Below, one piece after another: positions 7,424 through 18,829 of a DNA stretch of 64,000 nt. Under the pieces are notes generated by a model that was not told where the DNA came from, made no database searches, and was given only the letters and a program-made list of their open reading frames with translations. How positions within the stretch are numbered: position 1 is the stretch's first letter; every line of letters starts with the position of its first letter. The DNA comes from Pelagibacteraceae bacterium AG-426-M19 (GTDB lineage: Bacteria; Pseudomonadota; Alphaproteobacteria; Pelagibacterales; Pelagibacteraceae), in contig QCNW01000004.1 of assembly GCA_003210025.1 (NCBI GenBank), forward strand, positions 79,264-143,263, given 5' to 3'. Position numbers and translations under genes: made by a program.

Positions 7424-9803
7424 AAAAGTAACATTACCATTATTACCATTAAGAGACATTGTAGTTTTTCCAAGTATGGTAATCCCTTTATTTGTTGGAA
7501 GAGACAAATCAATAACTGCGTTAAACGAAGTAATGAAAGGTGATAAAAAAATTGTTCTTGTTACACAAAAAAATTCTGAAGTTGATGATCCAAAAAAAAA
7601 TGATGTATTCACATATGGATGTGAAAGTAATATTTTGCAATTACTAAAACTTCCTGATGGAACTGTTAAAGTACTAGTTGAAGGCACTAAGAGGGTAAAA
7701 ATAGTTGATTTTAAAGATGATGAAAAGTTTATTAAATGTTCATTCGAATATCAAAAAGATATTATTTCAAAAGAAGATGATCTGCTCCCATTAAGTTTAA
7801 CTGCTATAAAAAGATTAGAGAAGCTAACTACAGTTAATAAAAAAATATCTTCCGAGACAATTAACAATATTAAACAATTAAATGATCCATCAAAAATTGC
7901 CGATAATATTATTTCACATATCAATGCTAGCATTTCAGAGAAACAACAAATTTTTGAGACTTTAGATGTAAAGAAGAGATTAAATAGTGTCATTAAAATC
8001 ATGGAAAATGAGGCAAGCATTATAGGTGTTGAGAAAAGAATAAGAGGAAGAGTTAAAACTCAAATGGAGAAAACCCAAAGAGAATATTATTTAAATGAGC
8101 AATTAAAAGCTATTCAAAAAGAATTAGGCGAAATTGAAGACGGTAAGGATGAGACTACAAGTTTAAAAAAATCAATTTTAAAAGCAAAGATGCCTAAAGA
8201 AGTTGAAAAGAAATGTATGTCTGAATTAAAAAAACTAAAAAATATGAGCCCAATGTCTGCTGAGGCAACTGTTGTAAGAAACTACTTAGATTGGATGATA
8301 GATTTACCTTGGTTTAAAAAAGATAAAGTCGACATAGATTTGAACAAAGCTCTAAAAATTTTAGAAGAAGATCATTTTGGATTAGAAAAAGTTAAAGAGA
8401 GAATTATAGAATTTTTAGCTGTGCAAAAAAGAATGGATAAAATAAAAGGCCCTATACTATGTTTAGTGGGTCCACCAGGTGTTGGGAAAACTTCTTTAGG
8501 TAAATCAATAGCAAAAGCAACTAATAGACAATTTGTAAGAATGTCTTTGGGTGGTGTAAGAGATGAAGCAGAAGTAAGAGGTCATAGAAGAACCTATATT
8601 GGTTCTCTTCCTGGAAAAATTATTCAAATGATGAAAAAGGCTGGTACTAAAAATCCTTTATTTTTATTAGACGAGATTGATAAAGTTGGAAACGATTATA
8701 GAGGCGATCCATCATCAGCTTTATTAGAGGCTTTGGATCCTGAGCAGAATACAACATTTAATGACCATTACCTTGAAGTCGATTATGATTTATCAGATGT
8801 GATGTTTGTAACAACAGCAAACACACTAAATATTCTTCCACCTCTTTTAGATAGAATGGAAGTCATAAGAATTCCTGGATATACAGAGGATGAGAAGATT
8901 AATATTGCTAACAAATATTTACTTCCTAAACAAATTAAAGACAATGGTGTCAAAGAAGGCGAAATGAAGTTAGCTGACGACACAATTAAAGAAATTATAA
9001 GAAGTTATACAAGAGAAAGTGGTGTTAGAAATTTAGAAAGAGAAATATCTAAAGTAACAAGAAAAGTTGTAAAAAAAGTAGTTAATAACGAAGAAAAAAG
9101 TGTTGAGGTTAATGAAAAAAATATACCTGATTTTCTTGGAATTAAGAAATTTAAATTTGGTGAACTAGAAGCAAAAGATAAAGTTGGAATAGTCATAGGT
9201 TTAGCTTGGACAGAGTTTGGTGGAGAAATATTAAAGGTTGAAACAGTTAACATGCCGGGTAAAGGCAGAATGCAAATAACTGGTAAGCTAGGTGATGTGA
9301 TGCAAGAATCTGTAAAAGCTGCAAAATCTTATGTAAGATCAAAATGCTTAGAATTTGGTGTAACACCACCACTATTTGAAAAAAAAGATTTTCATATACA
9401 CGTTCCAGAAGGTGCAACACCAAAAGATGGTCCTTCTGCAGGTATAGCAATGGTTACATCAATAGTATCTTCAATTACTAAAGTTCCAGTTAAGAAAGAA
9501 ATTGCTATGACTGGAGAGGTAACAATCACCGGTCAAGTATTACCCATTGGAGGTTTGAAAGAAAAATTATTAGCTGCTCACAGAGCTGGTGTAAAGAAAG
9601 TCTTAATACCTAAAGAGAATGAAAAAGATTTAGTTGATGTTCCAAAAAAAGTAAAAGATGATATTGAAATTGTCCCAGTAGAAACAGCAGATGAAGTAAT
9701 TAAAATTGCTCTTACTAAAGAGTTAAAGCCAACAGAATGGACAGAAGTAGATAAGTTAACAGAGACTAAAAAAGACGATAAATCTCAAGCCAGTATTCAG
9801 TAA
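7416..9803 (+). CDS. lon: ATP-dependent Lon protease
   Basis: 795 residues, typical LonA. The N-terminal substrate-binding domain (about 1-205) starts LPLLPLRDIVVFPSMVIPL. The coiled-coil/AAA+ part has Walker A GPPGVGKTSLGKS and Walker B PLFLLDEIDK. The C-terminal protease domain has catalytic Ser674 (KDGPSAG) and Lys717 (GGLKEKLL). It degrades misfolded and regulatory proteins in the cytosol. The tail after about residue 780 is short and charged. It is the last gene of the tig-clpP-clpX-lon cluster and is followed by tRNA genes. Its start codon sits in a predicted hairpin (7399-7423). Confidence 0.97.
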   Translation: MDIKVTLPLLPLRDIVVFPSMVIPLFVGRDKSITALNEVMKGDKKIVLVTQKNSEVDDPKKNDVFTYGCESNILQLLKLPDGTVKVLVEGTKRVKIVDFKDDEKFIKCSFEYQKDIISKEDDLLPLSLTAIKRLEKLTTVNKKISSETINNIKQLNDPSKIADNIISHINASISEKQQIFETLDVKKRLNSVIKIMENEASIIGVEKRIRGRVKTQMEKTQREYYLNEQLKAIQKELGEIEDGKDETTSLKKSILKAKMPKEVEKKCMSELKKLKNMSPMSAEATVVRNYLDWMIDLPWFKKDKVDIDLNKALKILEEDHFGLEKVKERIIEFLAVQKRMDKIKGPILCLVGPPGVGKTSLGKSIAKATNRQFVRMSLGGVRDEAEVRGHRRTYIGSLPGKIIQMMKKAGTKNPLFLLDEIDKVGNDYRGDPSSALLEALDPEQNTTFNDHYLEVDYDLSDVMFVTTANTLNILPPLLDRMEVIRIPGYTEDEKINIANKYLLPKQIKDNGVKEGEMKLADDTIKEIIRSYTRESGVRNLEREISKVTRKVVKKVVNNEEKSVEVNEKNIPDFLGIKKFKFGELEAKDKVGIVIGLAWTEFGGEILKVETVNMPGKGRMQITGKLGDVMQESVKAAKSYVRSKCLEFGVTPPLFEKKDFHIHVPEGATPKDGPSAGIAMVTSIVSSITKVPVKKEIAMTGEVTITGQVLPIGGLKEKLLAAHRAGVKKVLIPKENEKDLVDVPKKVKDDIEIVPVETADEVIKIALTKELKPTEWTEVDKLTETKKDDKSQASIQ

Positions 9804-9810
9804 TAAACAA

Positions 9811-9839
9811 TTTACATTATTAAAACGTTGTTGTAATAG
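9811..9839 (+). promoter_or_regulatory. Putative sigma-70 promoter for tRNA-Val/tRNA-Asp
   Basis: TTTACA (9811-9816, one mismatch to TTGACA), a 17-nt spacer and TAATAG (9834-9839), ending 11 nt before tRNA-Val. It could also supply transcription into nuoA, since no clear promoter is seen between tRNA-Asp and nuoA. Confidence 0.4.
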
Positions 9840-9850
9840 TACCATGTTTT

Positions 9851-9926
9851 GGGCGGTTAGCTCAGTTGGTAGAGCATCTCGTTTACACCGAGGGGGTCAA
9901 AGGTTCGAGTCCTTTACTGCCCACCA
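9851..9926 (+). tRNA. tRNA-Val (anticodon UAC)
   Basis: 76 nt. Acceptor GGGCGGT pairs with ACTGCCC, discriminator A, CCA encoded. D arm TAGCTCAGTTGGTAGAGCA, anticodon loop TTTACAC (TAC), T arm AGGTTCGAGTCCT. It lies 6 nt before tRNA-Asp. Confidence 0.95.
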
Positions 9927-9932
9927 GAACAC

Positions 9933-10009
9933 GGGGGTGTAGCTCAGTTGGTTAGAGCGATCGCCTGTCACGCGATAGGTCGAGGGTTCGAGTCCCTTCA
10001 CTCCCGCCA
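9933..10009 (+). tRNA. tRNA-Asp (anticodon GUC)
   Basis: 77 nt. Acceptor GGGGGTG pairs with CACTCCC (one G-U), discriminator G as expected for Asp, CCA encoded. Anticodon loop CTGTCAC in an ATCGC/GCGAT stem gives GTC. T arm GGGTTCGAGTCCC is perfect. Confidence 0.95.
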
Positions 10010-10054
10010 TCAAATAAATGAAGAAAATAGAGCCTTAAAATGTGACCTATCTGC

Positions 10055-10075
10055 TCTTTTAGTTGATCTAAAAGG
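10055..10075 (+). promoter_or_regulatory. Inverted repeat upstream of nuoA
   Basis: CTTTTAG (10056-10062), loop TTGAT, CTAAAAG (10068-10074) form a perfect 7-bp stem, extended by a T-G pair, ending 18 nt before the nuoA ATG. It has no U-run, so it is not a good terminator. It could be an operator or a 5' UTR hairpin at the head of the long nuo transcription unit. The rest of 10010-10092 shows nothing I can name. Confidence 0.3.
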
Positions 10076-10092
10076 TGCTATATAGACTCATC

Positions 10093-10461
10093 ATGCTTGC
10101 GGATTTTTTAAAAGATTATTTGTCAATTATTGTGTTTTTACTAGTTGCACTTGTATTAAGTGTAGCATTTGTGGCGGTCAATTATTTAGCATCTCCAAAA
10201 AATCCTGATCCAGAAAAATTATCAGCATACGAGTGTGGATTTGAGCCTTTTAATGACTCTAGAATGGAATTTGATGTTAGATTTTATCTAGTTGCAATAT
10301 TATTTATTATTTTTGATTTAGAAATCGCTTTTCTATTCCCTTGGGCAATATCTCTAGGCAAAATCGGAATATTAGGATTTACATCAATGATGATCTTCTT
10401 ATTTATTCTTACCATTGGGTTTATTTATGAATGGAAAAAAGGAGCATTAGACTGGGAATAA
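10093..10461 (+). CDS. nuoA: NADH-quinone oxidoreductase subunit A
   Basis: 122 residues from the ATG at 10093 ([11 protein letters not shown]). An in-frame GTG at 10075 falls at the end of a hairpin and adds six unlikely residues. Three membrane helices are visible at about 9-30, 66-86 and 92-115. The conserved loop ends [20 protein letters not shown], whose Cys-bearing segment lines the quinone channel in complex I. It is the first gene of a complete nuoA-N set encoding the proton-pumping NADH dehydrogenase of the inner membrane. Confidence 0.95.
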   Translation: MLADFLKDYLSIIVFLLVALVLSVAFVAVNYLASPKNPDPEKLSAYECGFEPFNDSRMEFDVRFYLVAILFIIFDLEIAFLFPWAISLGKIGILGFTSMMIFLFILTIGFIYEWKKGALDWE

Positions 10462-10462
10462 A

Positions 10463-10984
10463 ATGAATTTAGAAGAAAGAAAAAAAAATATTCCAGAAGA
10501 ATTTAAACAATTAGCACAAGATTTCAGTGATAATGGTTTTATAACAACATCACTAGATAATCTAGTTAACTGGGCTAGAACTGGATCATTACATTGGATG
10601 ACTTTTGGTCTAGCATGTTGTGCAGTCGAAATGATGCAAACTTCAATGCCAAGATATGATTTAGAAAGATTTGGCGCTGCACCTAGAGCTTCACCTAGAC
10701 AATCAGATGTTATGATTGTTGCTGGAACACTAACAAACAAAATGGCTCCAGCACTAAGAAAAGTTTATGACCAGATGCCAGAACCAAGATATGTAATTTC
10801 CATGGGAAGTTGCGCAAATGGTGGGGGATATTATCATTATTCTTATTCTGTAGTAAGAGGATGCGATCGTATTGTACCAGTTGATGTATATGTTCCCGGG
10901 TGTCCTCCTTCTGCTGAAGCACTTTTATATGGGATAATGCAACTTCAAAAAAAAATCAGGAACAAAGGTTCTCTGGAAAGATAA
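10463..10984 (+). CDS. nuoB: NADH-quinone oxidoreductase subunit B
   Basis: 173 residues. It carries the ligands of the terminal 4Fe-4S cluster N2: Cys52-Cys53 (LACCAVEM), Cys117 (MGSCANGGG) and Cys147 (VPGCPPSAE). N2 hands electrons to quinone at the interface with NuoD, so this is the core of the connecting module. The gene starts 1 nt after the nuoA stop. All four ligands and the invariant R-G-C-D segment are present, so the subunit looks functional. Confidence 0.97.
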   Translation: MNLEERKKNIPEEFKQLAQDFSDNGFITTSLDNLVNWARTGSLHWMTFGLACCAVEMMQTSMPRYDLERFGAAPRASPRQSDVMIVAGTLTNKMAPALRKVYDQMPEPRYVISMGSCANGGGYYHYSYSVVRGCDRIVPVDVYVPGCPPSAEALLYGIMQLQKKIRNKGSLER

Positions 10985-10987
10985 AAA

Positions 10988-11578
10988 ATGCTAAACATCC
11001 AGGATTTAGAAAAAACTTTGAATTCAGAACTAAATACTAAAATAAAAAGTTCTTTAATCAAACATAATCAAATTTACCTAAAAATTGATGAAGCAGACTT
11101 AACAGAAGTTATTTTATTCTTAAAAACAAATTCAAAAACTAAATTTAGACAATTGATAGACATTACAGCTGTAGATTTTCCTGAAAATGAAATTAGATTT
11201 AAATTAGTTTATCTATTATTAAGTCATGAATTTAATCAAAGAATTATTATAGAGATAGATGTAAAGGAAAAAGAAATTGTTGGTTCAATAACATCTATAT
11301 TTCCTGCAGCAAATTGGATGGAAAGGGAAGTTTTTGACATGTATGGAATTGATTTTAAAGATCACCCAGACTTGAGAAGAATACTCACAGATTATGGTTT
11401 TGAAGGACATCCATTAAGAAAAGATTTTCCGTTAACAGGTCATAATGAAGTTAGATACAGTCATGAAACTAAAAAAGTTATTTATGAACCAGTAAAATTA
11501 GAGCAAAATTATAGAAACTTTGATTATGAAAGTCCTTGGGAAGGAACCAAATATATAAAAGAACAAACTAAAGAATAA
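10988..11578 (+). CDS. nuoC: NADH-quinone oxidoreductase subunit C
   Basis: 196 residues, the separate (unfused) alphaproteobacterial form rather than the NuoCD fusion of enterobacteria. The 30-kDa subunit signature runs from E112 ([16 protein letters not shown]) through [20 protein letters not shown] (129-148). It is a peripheral-arm structural subunit next to NuoD. Its TAA and the nuoD ATG share one base. Confidence 0.96.
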   Translation: MLNIQDLEKTLNSELNTKIKSSLIKHNQIYLKIDEADLTEVILFLKTNSKTKFRQLIDITAVDFPENEIRFKLVYLLLSHEFNQRIIIEIDVKEKEIVGSITSIFPAANWMEREVFDMYGIDFKDHPDLRRILTDYGFEGHPLRKDFPLTGHNEVRYSHETKKVIYEPVKLEQNYRNFDYESPWEGTKYIKEQTKE

Positions 11579-12753
11579 TGGCAAAAGAAACTAAAACTTT
11601 GAATCTAAATTTTGGACCTCAACATCCAGCAGCTCATGGAGTTTTGCGATTAATATTACAGTTAGACGGTGAAATCGTTGAAAAAGCAGATCCACATATT
11701 GGTTTATTGCATAGGGGGACAGAAAAATTAATTGAAAATAAAACTTATACTCAAGCTGTTCCGTATTTTGATCGTCTAGATTATGTTGCACCAATGAATC
11801 AAGAACACGCTTTTGCTTTAGCAATTGAAAAAATTTTAAAAATAGAAGTTCCGATAAGAGCTCAATACATAAGAGTAATGTTTTGTGAGATTGGAAGAAT
11901 ACTTAGTCATATTTTAAATGTCACAACACAAGCAATGGACGTTGGCGCATTAACTCCAACTTTATGGGGATTTGAAGAGAGAGAAATATTAATGGGTTTT
12001 TATGAAAAAGTTTCTGGTTCTAGATTACATGCTAATTATTTTAGAGCTGGAGGAGTGCATCAAGATCTACCAAAAGGATTAGATAAAGAAATCGGAGAAT
12101 TTTGTGAAAGATTTCCAAAAATAATTAATGATTTAGAATTACTTTTAACTGACAACCGTATATTTAAGCAAAGGAACGTTGATATAGGAGTAGTATCAAA
12201 ACAAGATGCTCTCGATTATTCTTTTTCTGGTGTTATGTTGAGAGGATCTGGCGTTCCATGGGATTTAAGAAAATCCCAGCCTTACGATTGTTATGAACAA
12301 TTCGATTTCAAAATTCCAGTAGGAAAAAATGGTGATTGTTATGACAGATACCTATGCAGAATTGAAGAAATGAAAGAAAGTGTAAATATAATAAATCAAT
12401 GCTTGGCAAATTTACCTGTAGGACCAATTAAAACTGATGATGGAAAAATCAGTCCACCTTCAAAAAAAGAAATAAAACAATCTATGGAAGCATTAATCCA
12501 TCATTTCAAGTTATATACCGAAGGTTACAGGGTTGATAAAGATGAAATATATACAGCTGTAGAAGCTCCTAAAGGAGAATTTGGTGTTTACTTAATTTCT
12601 GATGGTTCAAGCAAACCTTACAAATGTAAAATTAGAGCTCCAGGATTTTCTCATTTGCAAGCGATGGATTACTTAATTAAAGGTCATATGTTAGCTGATG
12701 TTCCTGCAGTTTTAGGTTCAATGGATATTGTTTTTGGAGAGGTAGATAGATAA
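11578..12753 (+). CDS. nuoD: NADH-quinone oxidoreductase subunit D
   Basis: 391 residues. The N-terminal [14 protein letters not shown] (12-25) and [12 protein letters not shown] (40-51) are the conserved 49-kDa subunit blocks; His16, His20 and the loop around them form the quinone head-group site. The C-terminal ends in the family signature [11 protein letters not shown]. It makes the quinone-reduction pocket with NuoB. Full length and unfused, with 1-nt overlaps at both ends. Confidence 0.97.
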   Translation: MAKETKTLNLNFGPQHPAAHGVLRLILQLDGEIVEKADPHIGLLHRGTEKLIENKTYTQAVPYFDRLDYVAPMNQEHAFALAIEKILKIEVPIRAQYIRVMFCEIGRILSHILNVTTQAMDVGALTPTLWGFEEREILMGFYEKVSGSRLHANYFRAGGVHQDLPKGLDKEIGEFCERFPKIINDLELLLTDNRIFKQRNVDIGVVSKQDALDYSFSGVMLRGSGVPWDLRKSQPYDCYEQFDFKIPVGKNGDCYDRYLCRIEEMKESVNIINQCLANLPVGPIKTDDGKISPPSKKEIKQSMEALIHHFKLYTEGYRVDKDEIYTAVEAPKGEFGVYLISDGSSKPYKCKIRAPGFSHLQAMDYLIKGHMLADVPAVLGSMDIVFGEVDR

Positions 12754-13361
12754 TGGCTGTTAAAAAAATATCAAAAGTACAACCTGAAAAATTTGAGTTT
12801 AATAAAAAAAACAAAGAAACTGCTGATAGTATTATTAAAAATTATCCTTCTGGAAAACAACAAAGTGCGGTTATGGCTTTATTGTACTTAGCACAAAAAC
12901 AAAATGATAATTGGATACCCTTAATTGCTATGAAATACATAGCAAAGTATTTAGATATGCCATACATAAAAGTATATGAAGTAGCTACATTTTATAGCAT
13001 GTATAATTTAACGCCAGTTGGTAAATATTTCTTTCAAGTTTGTACTACAACACCATGTATGTTAAGGGGCGCATATAATTTAGTAGATGTTTGTAAACGA
13101 AAAATTTCTGAGGAAGAAAATCGTTTGTCAGAGGATGGAAAATTTTCTTGGTTAGAAGTAGAATGTTTAGGTGCTTGTGTGAATGCGCCAATGCTTCAAT
13201 TAAATGAGGATTATTATGAGGATTTAGATCCAACAAAACTTGAGCAAATAATTGATAAAATAAGTAATGATGAGGTTCCTCAACCAGGATCTTATAGAGG
13301 CAGATTAAGTTCTGAACCAGAAAATACTAGAAAAACATTAATAGGTAATAAAAATGCTTGA
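12753..13361 (+). CDS. nuoE: NADH-quinone oxidoreductase subunit E
   Basis: 202 residues. A thioredoxin-like fold with 2Fe-2S (N1a) ligands Cys97, Cys102 (CTTTPC), Cys138 and Cys142 (CLGAC). It forms the NADH-dehydrogenase module with NuoF and NuoG. About 30 extra C-terminal residues ([20 protein letters not shown]) match the tail of alphaproteobacterial and mitochondrial 24-kDa subunits. It overlaps nuoF by 8 nt. Confidence 0.96.
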   Translation: MAVKKISKVQPEKFEFNKKNKETADSIIKNYPSGKQQSAVMALLYLAQKQNDNWIPLIAMKYIAKYLDMPYIKVYEVATFYSMYNLTPVGKYFFQVCTTTPCMLRGAYNLVDVCKRKISEEENRLSEDGKFSWLEVECLGACVNAPMLQLNEDYYEDLDPTKLEQIIDKISNDEVPQPGSYRGRLSSEPENTRKTLIGNKNA

Positions 13362-14685
13362 AGATAAAGATAGAATTTTTCAAAATTTATACAATGATTT
13401 TGGTGCTGATTTAAAATCTGCAAAACAGAGGGGAGATTGGAAGGATACAAAAGAAATTTGTGGCAAAGGAAGAGAATGGATAATTAATGAAATTAAAGCA
13501 TCAGAACTTAGAGGAAGAGGTGGTGCTGGATTCCCTACAGGATTGAAATGGTCTTTTGCTCCAAAAGAAGTTGGGTCAAGACCACATTATTTAGTAATTA
13601 ATGCAGATGAATCTGAACCTGGTACATGCAAAGATAGAGATATTCTAAGATTTGAACCTCATAAATTAATAGAAGGCTGCTTAATTGCATCTTACGCAGT
13701 TAATGCACACAAGTGCTATATTTATATAAGAGGAGAATATTTTAATGAAGGACAAAAGCTTCAAACAGCAATCGATGAAGCTTACAAGGACGGTCTCTTA
13801 GGAAAAAATTCTGCAGGGACCGATTGGGAATTAGATATATATATTCATTATGGTGCTGGAGCTTATATCTGTGGTGAGGAAACTGCTTTGCTCGAGAGCA
13901 TTGAAGGAAAAAAAGGTCAACCAAGATTGAAACCTCCATTTCCAGCTTTAATAGGTCTTTATGGTTGCCCGACAATTATAAACAATGTTGAAACAATTTC
14001 AGTGGTACCAACTATACTTAGAAGAGGTGGAAAATGGTTTTCATCACTCGGTAGACCAAAAAATACTGGTTCCAAAATATATTGTATTTCAGGAAATGTA
14101 AATAATCCTTGCAACGTAGAAGAAGAAATGGGAATTCCATTAAAAGAATTAATTGAAAAACATGCAGGTGGAGTAATAGGTGGATGGGATAATCTAAAAG
14201 CAGTTATACCTGGTGGTTCATCAATGCCATTACTTCCAAAAGAAACATGTGAAACAATTAAAATGGACTTTGATGCATGTGTCGAGAATAAAACTGGTTT
14301 AGGAACAGCTGGTATTGTGGTTATAAATAAAGATCAAGATATTATTAAGTGTATGGCTAGAATAGCAAGATTTTATAAACACGAGAGTTGTGGTCAATGT
14401 ACACCATGCAGAGAAGGTTCTGGTTGGATGTGGAGAATGTTAGAGAGAATGGCCAAAGGCGAAGCAACAAGAGATGAAGTAGATATGTTATTAGATGTGA
14501 CAAAACAAATTGAAGGTCATACAATTTGTGCTTTTGGAGAAGGATCTTCATGGCCTGTTCAAGGATTGATCAGAAATTTTAAAGATGAGATAATTGAAAG
14601 AAATAAGTTTGATCCAATTGTGAAAAAGCAAAAAGATATTCCATATTTAATTGACCAACATTTATTAGAAAAAGAAAATGCTTAA
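13354..14685 (+). CDS. nuoF: NADH-quinone oxidoreductase subunit F (NADH/FMN/4Fe-4S)
   Basis: 443 residues. [10 protein letters not shown] (54-63) is the NADH/FMN-binding loop and [14 protein letters not shown] the second flavin block. Cluster N3 ligands are Cys346, Cys349, Cys352 (SCGQCTPC) and Cys392 (TICAFGEG). It oxidises NADH and passes electrons via FMN to the iron-sulfur chain. It overlaps nuoE and nuoG by 8 nt each, consistent with translational coupling. Confidence 0.97.
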   Translation: MLEDKDRIFQNLYNDFGADLKSAKQRGDWKDTKEICGKGREWIINEIKASELRGRGGAGFPTGLKWSFAPKEVGSRPHYLVINADESEPGTCKDRDILRFEPHKLIEGCLIASYAVNAHKCYIYIRGEYFNEGQKLQTAIDEAYKDGLLGKNSAGTDWELDIYIHYGAGAYICGEETALLESIEGKKGQPRLKPPFPALIGLYGCPTIINNVETISVVPTILRRGGKWFSSLGRPKNTGSKIYCISGNVNNPCNVEEEMGIPLKELIEKHAGGVIGGWDNLKAVIPGGSSMPLLPKETCETIKMDFDACVENKTGLGTAGIVVINKDQDIIKCMARIARFYKHESCGQCTPCREGSGWMWRMLERMAKGEATRDEVDMLLDVTKQIEGHTICAFGEGSSWPVQGLIRNFKDEIIERNKFDPIVKKQKDIPYLIDQHLLEKENA

Positions 14686-16708
14686 ACTTAAAGTAAATGA
14701 TATTGATGTAGAGGTAGAAGAAGGCACAACTGTTTTACAAGCATGCGAACAAGCTGGAGCAGAGATACCAAGGTTCTGTTATCACGAAAAATTATCAATA
14801 GCTGGAAATTGTAGAATGTGTTTAGTTGAAATGGAAAAATCTCCTAAGCCAATAGCATCTTGTGCTATGCCTGCTGCAGAGGGGATGGTACTTAAAACTA
14901 ATACTGAAAAAGTGAAAAAAGCAAGAAAAGGTGTAATGGAGTTTTTACTAGCAAACCATCCACTAGATTGTCCAGTATGTGATCAAGGTGGAGAATGTGA
15001 TTTACAAGATCAATCTATGTATTACGGAATTGATAAATCAAGATTTAAAGAAAATAAAAGATATGTACCAGAAAAATATATGGGTCCACTAATTAAAACT
15101 CAAATGACAAGATGCATTCATTGTACAAGATGTATTAGATTTGCAACCGAAGTTGCTGGAGTTCCTGAGCTTGGAGCAATTGGTAGAGGTGAGAATATGC
15201 AAATTACAACTTATTTAGAAAAGGCAATGGAGTCTGAACTCTCAGCTAATGTTATTGACTTATGTCCTGTCGGTGCGCTTACATCAAAGCCTTATGTCTT
15301 CGAAGCTAGACCATGGGAACTTAAAAAAACGGAAACAATTGATGTGATGGATGCTGTTGGATCAAATATAAGAGTTGATACATACGGATGGGAAGTCAAG
15401 AGAGTTCTGCCAAGAATTAATGAAGAAATAAATGAAGAGTGGATATCAGATAAAACTAGATATGCATGTGATGGATTAAAAAATCAAAGATTAGATACTC
15501 CTTATATAAAGATTAATAATAAATTAAAGCCATCAAGTTGGGACGAAGCTTTTAAAGCTGTATCTACGAGAATTTCAAAAACAAAATCTGACAAAATTGC
15601 TGGATTTATAGGTGATATGACAAATATGGAAACTACTTATGCAGCAAAAGATTTTTTTGAAAAAACGATTAAGTCTGAAAATTTGGAATCTAGATATGAA
15701 AAATTATATATTAATACAAATGTGAGAAGTAATTATCTATTTAACACTTCTATTGAAGGGATAGAAAAAAGCGATTTAATAATTCTAATAGGTACAAATC
15801 CAAGGTTTGAAGCAACAATATTAAACTCACGAGTTAGAAAAAATTATTTAAAAAATAAGACAGAAATCATATCTTTAGGTGATGTTGGTGATTTAACTTA
15901 TCCTTACCAAGTTATATCGAATAATACCGACACTATAAAAGATATTATTGATAATAAGCATGAAATTTCAGAAAAAATTAAAAAATCGAAATATCCAAGT
16001 ATAATTTTTGGAGAATCAGTTCTTAAACTTAAGTCTGCACCTTATATTTTTGAGGAATTCAAAAATTATCTATTAGAAAATGATAAAATTTCTGATGATT
16101 GGAATGCATTAAATATATTATCAAAAAACTCATCCACAGTAGGCTCATATGACTTAAATGTATTGTCAAAAAATTCTAGCTACGAAATATTGGATAAATT
16201 AGAAAACAATAACTTTGAAATTTTAATTTTATTTGGCCAAGATAATTTAAATTTTGAGAAAAAAAATGAATTTATAATATATATAGGTAGTCACGGTGAT
16301 AAAGGTGCAAGTATTGCTGATGTAATTTTGCCTGGAGCTACTTATACAGAACAAGATGGTTATTTTACAAACTTAGAAGGAAAATTACAAAAAGCCTACA
16401 AGGCATCATATCCTCCAGGTGCAGCGAAAGAGGATTGGCAAATAATAAATGAATTGTCCTCATTCATTAAGAGAAAAAATTTATATAAAGATAAAAATCA
16501 ACTTATTGATTCATTAATAAATTATTTAAATCTTAATAATAAAAATGGAGCTGATTTTGAAATACCTGAATATAATTTTAAATCAGAAAAAATTATTACT
16601 GAAGAGATTGATTATTATCACTCCAATGTAATAGCAAGAGCATCAAAAACAATGTCAGAGTGTAAAAATATTAGAATGAGCTTACCAAAAACTGGAACCG
16701 ATAATTAA
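14678..16708 (+). CDS. nuoG: NADH-quinone oxidoreductase subunit G
   Basis: 676 residues. The N-terminal ferredoxin domain has 2Fe-2S ligands Cys34, Cys45, Cys48 and Cys62. The N4/N5-type region has His94, Cys98, Cys101 and Cys107, and a further 4Fe-4S set has Cys146, Cys149, Cys152 and Cys196. Then comes a degenerate molybdopterin-oxidoreductase fold (about 225-600) that binds no cofactor in complex I. The C-terminal half is unusually rich in Asn/Lys/Ile, more so than the ferredoxin part, showing relaxed composition where constraint is weak. The additional N7 cluster motif of E. coli NuoG is not seen. Confidence 0.96.
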   Translation: MLKLKVNDIDVEVEEGTTVLQACEQAGAEIPRFCYHEKLSIAGNCRMCLVEMEKSPKPIASCAMPAAEGMVLKTNTEKVKKARKGVMEFLLANHPLDCPVCDQGGECDLQDQSMYYGIDKSRFKENKRYVPEKYMGPLIKTQMTRCIHCTRCIRFATEVAGVPELGAIGRGENMQITTYLEKAMESELSANVIDLCPVGALTSKPYVFEARPWELKKTETIDVMDAVGSNIRVDTYGWEVKRVLPRINEEINEEWISDKTRYACDGLKNQRLDTPYIKINNKLKPSSWDEAFKAVSTRISKTKSDKIAGFIGDMTNMETTYAAKDFFEKTIKSENLESRYEKLYINTNVRSNYLFNTSIEGIEKSDLIILIGTNPRFEATILNSRVRKNYLKNKTEIISLGDVGDLTYPYQVISNNTDTIKDIIDNKHEISEKIKKSKYPSIIFGESVLKLKSAPYIFEEFKNYLLENDKISDDWNALNILSKNSSTVGSYDLNVLSKNSSYEILDKLENNNFEILILFGQDNLNFEKKNEFIIYIGSHGDKGASIADVILPGATYTEQDGYFTNLEGKLQKAYKASYPPGAAKEDWQIINELSSFIKRKNLYKDKNQLIDSLINYLNLNNKNGADFEIPEYNFKSEKIITEEIDYYHSNVIARASKTMSECKNIRMSLPKTGTDN

Positions 16709-17706
16709 TGGCTGAACTATTTATATTTTTTGAACAAATTTATAGAATTCTGTTTTTATTGATCCCAGTTTTAGTATCTGTTGCAATGATTGTTTGGTTA
16801 GATAGAAGAGTATGGGCATTTGTTCAAAAAAGAAGAGGTCCTAACGTTGTTGGTCCATTTGGATTATTTCAAACATTAGCTGACGCATTAAAATACATTT
16901 TTAAAGAAATAATCATTCCAGCAAGCTCAAATAAAGTTATATTTATATTGGCCCCAATAGTTACAATGACTTTGGCTTTAATTGCTTGGGCAGTAATTCC
17001 TTTTAGTGAAACATTTGTACTAGCAGATATCAATGTCGGTATTTTATATCTTTTTGCAGTTTCATCTTTAGGTGTTTATGGAATAATTATGGGTGGATGG
17101 GCATCTAATTCAAAATATCCTTTTTTAGGAGCAATTAGATCAGCTGCTCAAATGGTTTCTTATGAAGTTTCCATAGGTGTAATAATTATAAATGTATTAC
17201 TTTGTGTAGGTTCATTAAATCTAAGTGACATCGTTTTAGCTCAAAAAAATTTATGGTTTGTAATACCTCTATTCCCAATGTTTATAATATTTTTTATTTC
17301 AGCCTTAGCAGAAACTAACAGACCACCTTTTGATTTACCCGAAGCTGAAGCAGAGTTAGTTGCAGGTTACCAGACAGAATACTCTGGAATGATGTATGCA
17401 ATGTTTTGGTTAGGAGAGTATGCTAACATTTTACTTATGTGTGCAATGGGATCTATTTTATTTCTTGGTGGCTGGTTATCTCCCATAGATTTATTTCCAT
17501 TTAACGTTATTCCGGCTCCAATATGGTTAATCTTAAAAATACTCTTTTTATTTATCTTATTTGCTCTGATAAAAGCAATAGTACCAAGATACAGGTACGA
17601 TCAATTAATGAAACTTGGATGGAAAATTTTTCTACCATTTTCATTAATTTATGTAGTATTAACTGCAAGTTTTTTAATGTATTTTGATTTATTACCGGGG
17701 AATTAG
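16708..17706 (+). CDS. nuoH: NADH-quinone oxidoreductase subunit H
   Basis: 332 residues, hydrophobic, about eight membrane helices. Conserved blocks are [22 protein letters not shown] (31-52), the loop [20 protein letters not shown] and the C-terminal [14 protein letters not shown]. It is the membrane anchor of the peripheral arm and forms the mouth of the quinone channel. It overlaps nuoG by 1 nt and lies 1 nt before nuoI. Confidence 0.97.
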   Translation: MAELFIFFEQIYRILFLLIPVLVSVAMIVWLDRRVWAFVQKRRGPNVVGPFGLFQTLADALKYIFKEIIIPASSNKVIFILAPIVTMTLALIAWAVIPFSETFVLADINVGILYLFAVSSLGVYGIIMGGWASNSKYPFLGAIRSAAQMVSYEVSIGVIIINVLLCVGSLNLSDIVLAQKNLWFVIPLFPMFIIFFISALAETNRPPFDLPEAEAELVAGYQTEYSGMMYAMFWLGEYANILLMCAMGSILFLGGWLSPIDLFPFNVIPAPIWLILKILFLFILFALIKAIVPRYRYDQLMKLGWKIFLPFSLIYVVLTASFLMYFDLLPGN

Positions 17707-17707
17707 A

Positions 17708-18193
17708 ATGAGCTTAATAAGATTTTTCAAAACAATTTTTATGATTGATTTTTTAACAGGATTAATCATGGCAATAAAAGAGATATTTAAACCAAAAAAA
17801 ACAATTAACTATCCATTTGAAAAAGGTTCAATTAGTCCTAGAGCAAGAGGAGAACATGCGCTAAGAAGATATCCAAATGGTGAGGAGAGATGTATTGCTT
17901 GTAAACTATGTGAAGCTGTTTGTCCTGCTCAGGCTATAACAATAGAGTCTAGCGAGAGAGAAGATGGAAGTAGAAAAACTACTCGTTATGATATTGATAT
18001 GTTAAAATGTATTTATTGTGGTTTGTGCGAACAATCTTGTCCAGTTGATGCGATTGTGCAAGGTCCAAATTTTGAATTTGCTACAGAAACAAGAGAAGAA
18101 CTTTACTATAACAAAGAAAAGTTGTTAGAGAATGGAGATAGATGGGAGAATATTTTAGCAGCAAATATTAATGCTGATAGCTCCCACAGATAA
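17708..18193 (+). CDS. nuoI: NADH-quinone oxidoreductase subunit I
   Basis: 161 residues from the ATG at 17708; the in-frame ATG at 17684 would lie inside nuoH. Two ferredoxin-type 4Fe-4S motifs bind N6a and N6b: Cys62-x2-Cys65-x2-Cys68-x3-Cys72 and Cys101-x2-Cys104-x2-Cys107-x3-Cys111. The second set closes with CPVDAI. It carries electrons from NuoG to NuoB. The N-terminal amphipathic helix lies on the membrane. Confidence 0.97.
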   Translation: MSLIRFFKTIFMIDFLTGLIMAIKEIFKPKKTINYPFEKGSISPRARGEHALRRYPNGEERCIACKLCEAVCPAQAITIESSEREDGSRKTTRYDIDMLKCIYCGLCEQSCPVDAIVQGPNFEFATETREELYYNKEKLLENGDRWENILAANINADSSHR

Positions 18194-18196
18194 TCA

Positions 18197-18829
18197 ATGA
18201 TTGCTCACGCAATAGTCTTTTATATATTTTCACTGATTGCAATTGTCTCTGCAATTATGGTAACTGTTTCAAAAAACACAGTTAATTCAGTTTTTTTTTT
18301 AATATTGGACTTTATTAGTATTTCTTGCTTATTCATCATGATTGGTGCCGAATTTTTAGGAATGATAATGCTTATTGTGTACGTTGGAGCAGTGGCAGTA
18401 CTATTTTTATTTGTTGTTATGATGTTAAATGTGGCTCAACAAAAAAATGAATGGTTTAATTCTAGTGGAAGAAGTTCCCATATTCCAGTTGGTCTATTAG
18501 TAAGTATAATCATATTTTTTGAATTAATTATTGTTATAGGTGGATGGAAATATAAACCAGATTTGTTAGATTCAATTGCGATTGAAATAAATACTGACTT
18601 AACAAATACTCAATCTTTAGGAAGCGTTATATATACTGATTATATTCATTTGTTTCAATTATCTGGAATGGTTTTATTGGTAGCCATGATTGGAGCAATT
18701 GTATTGACATTCAGACAAAGATCTGGAGTAAAAAGACAAAGTTATTTCAAACAAATATCAAGAGATAGAAAAGATGGTATTGAATTAGTTGATGTTGAAA
18801 ATAATAAAGGAGTGAAAATAGATGCTTAG
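18197..18829 (+). CDS. nuoJ: NADH-quinone oxidoreductase subunit J
   Basis: 210 residues with about five membrane helices. [19 protein letters not shown] (61-79 region) is the conserved helix 3 with the pi-bulge used in proton coupling. The charged C-terminal tail (about 175-210) is variable in the family. It overlaps nuoK by 8 nt. Confidence 0.94.
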   Translation: MIAHAIVFYIFSLIAIVSAIMVTVSKNTVNSVFFLILDFISISCLFIMIGAEFLGMIMLIVYVGAVAVLFLFVVMMLNVAQQKNEWFNSSGRSSHIPVGLLVSIIIFFELIIVIGGWKYKPDLLDSIAIEINTDLTNTQSLGSVIYTDYIHLFQLSGMVLLVAMIGAIVLTFRQRSGVKRQSYFKQISRDRKDGIELVDVENNKGVKIDA

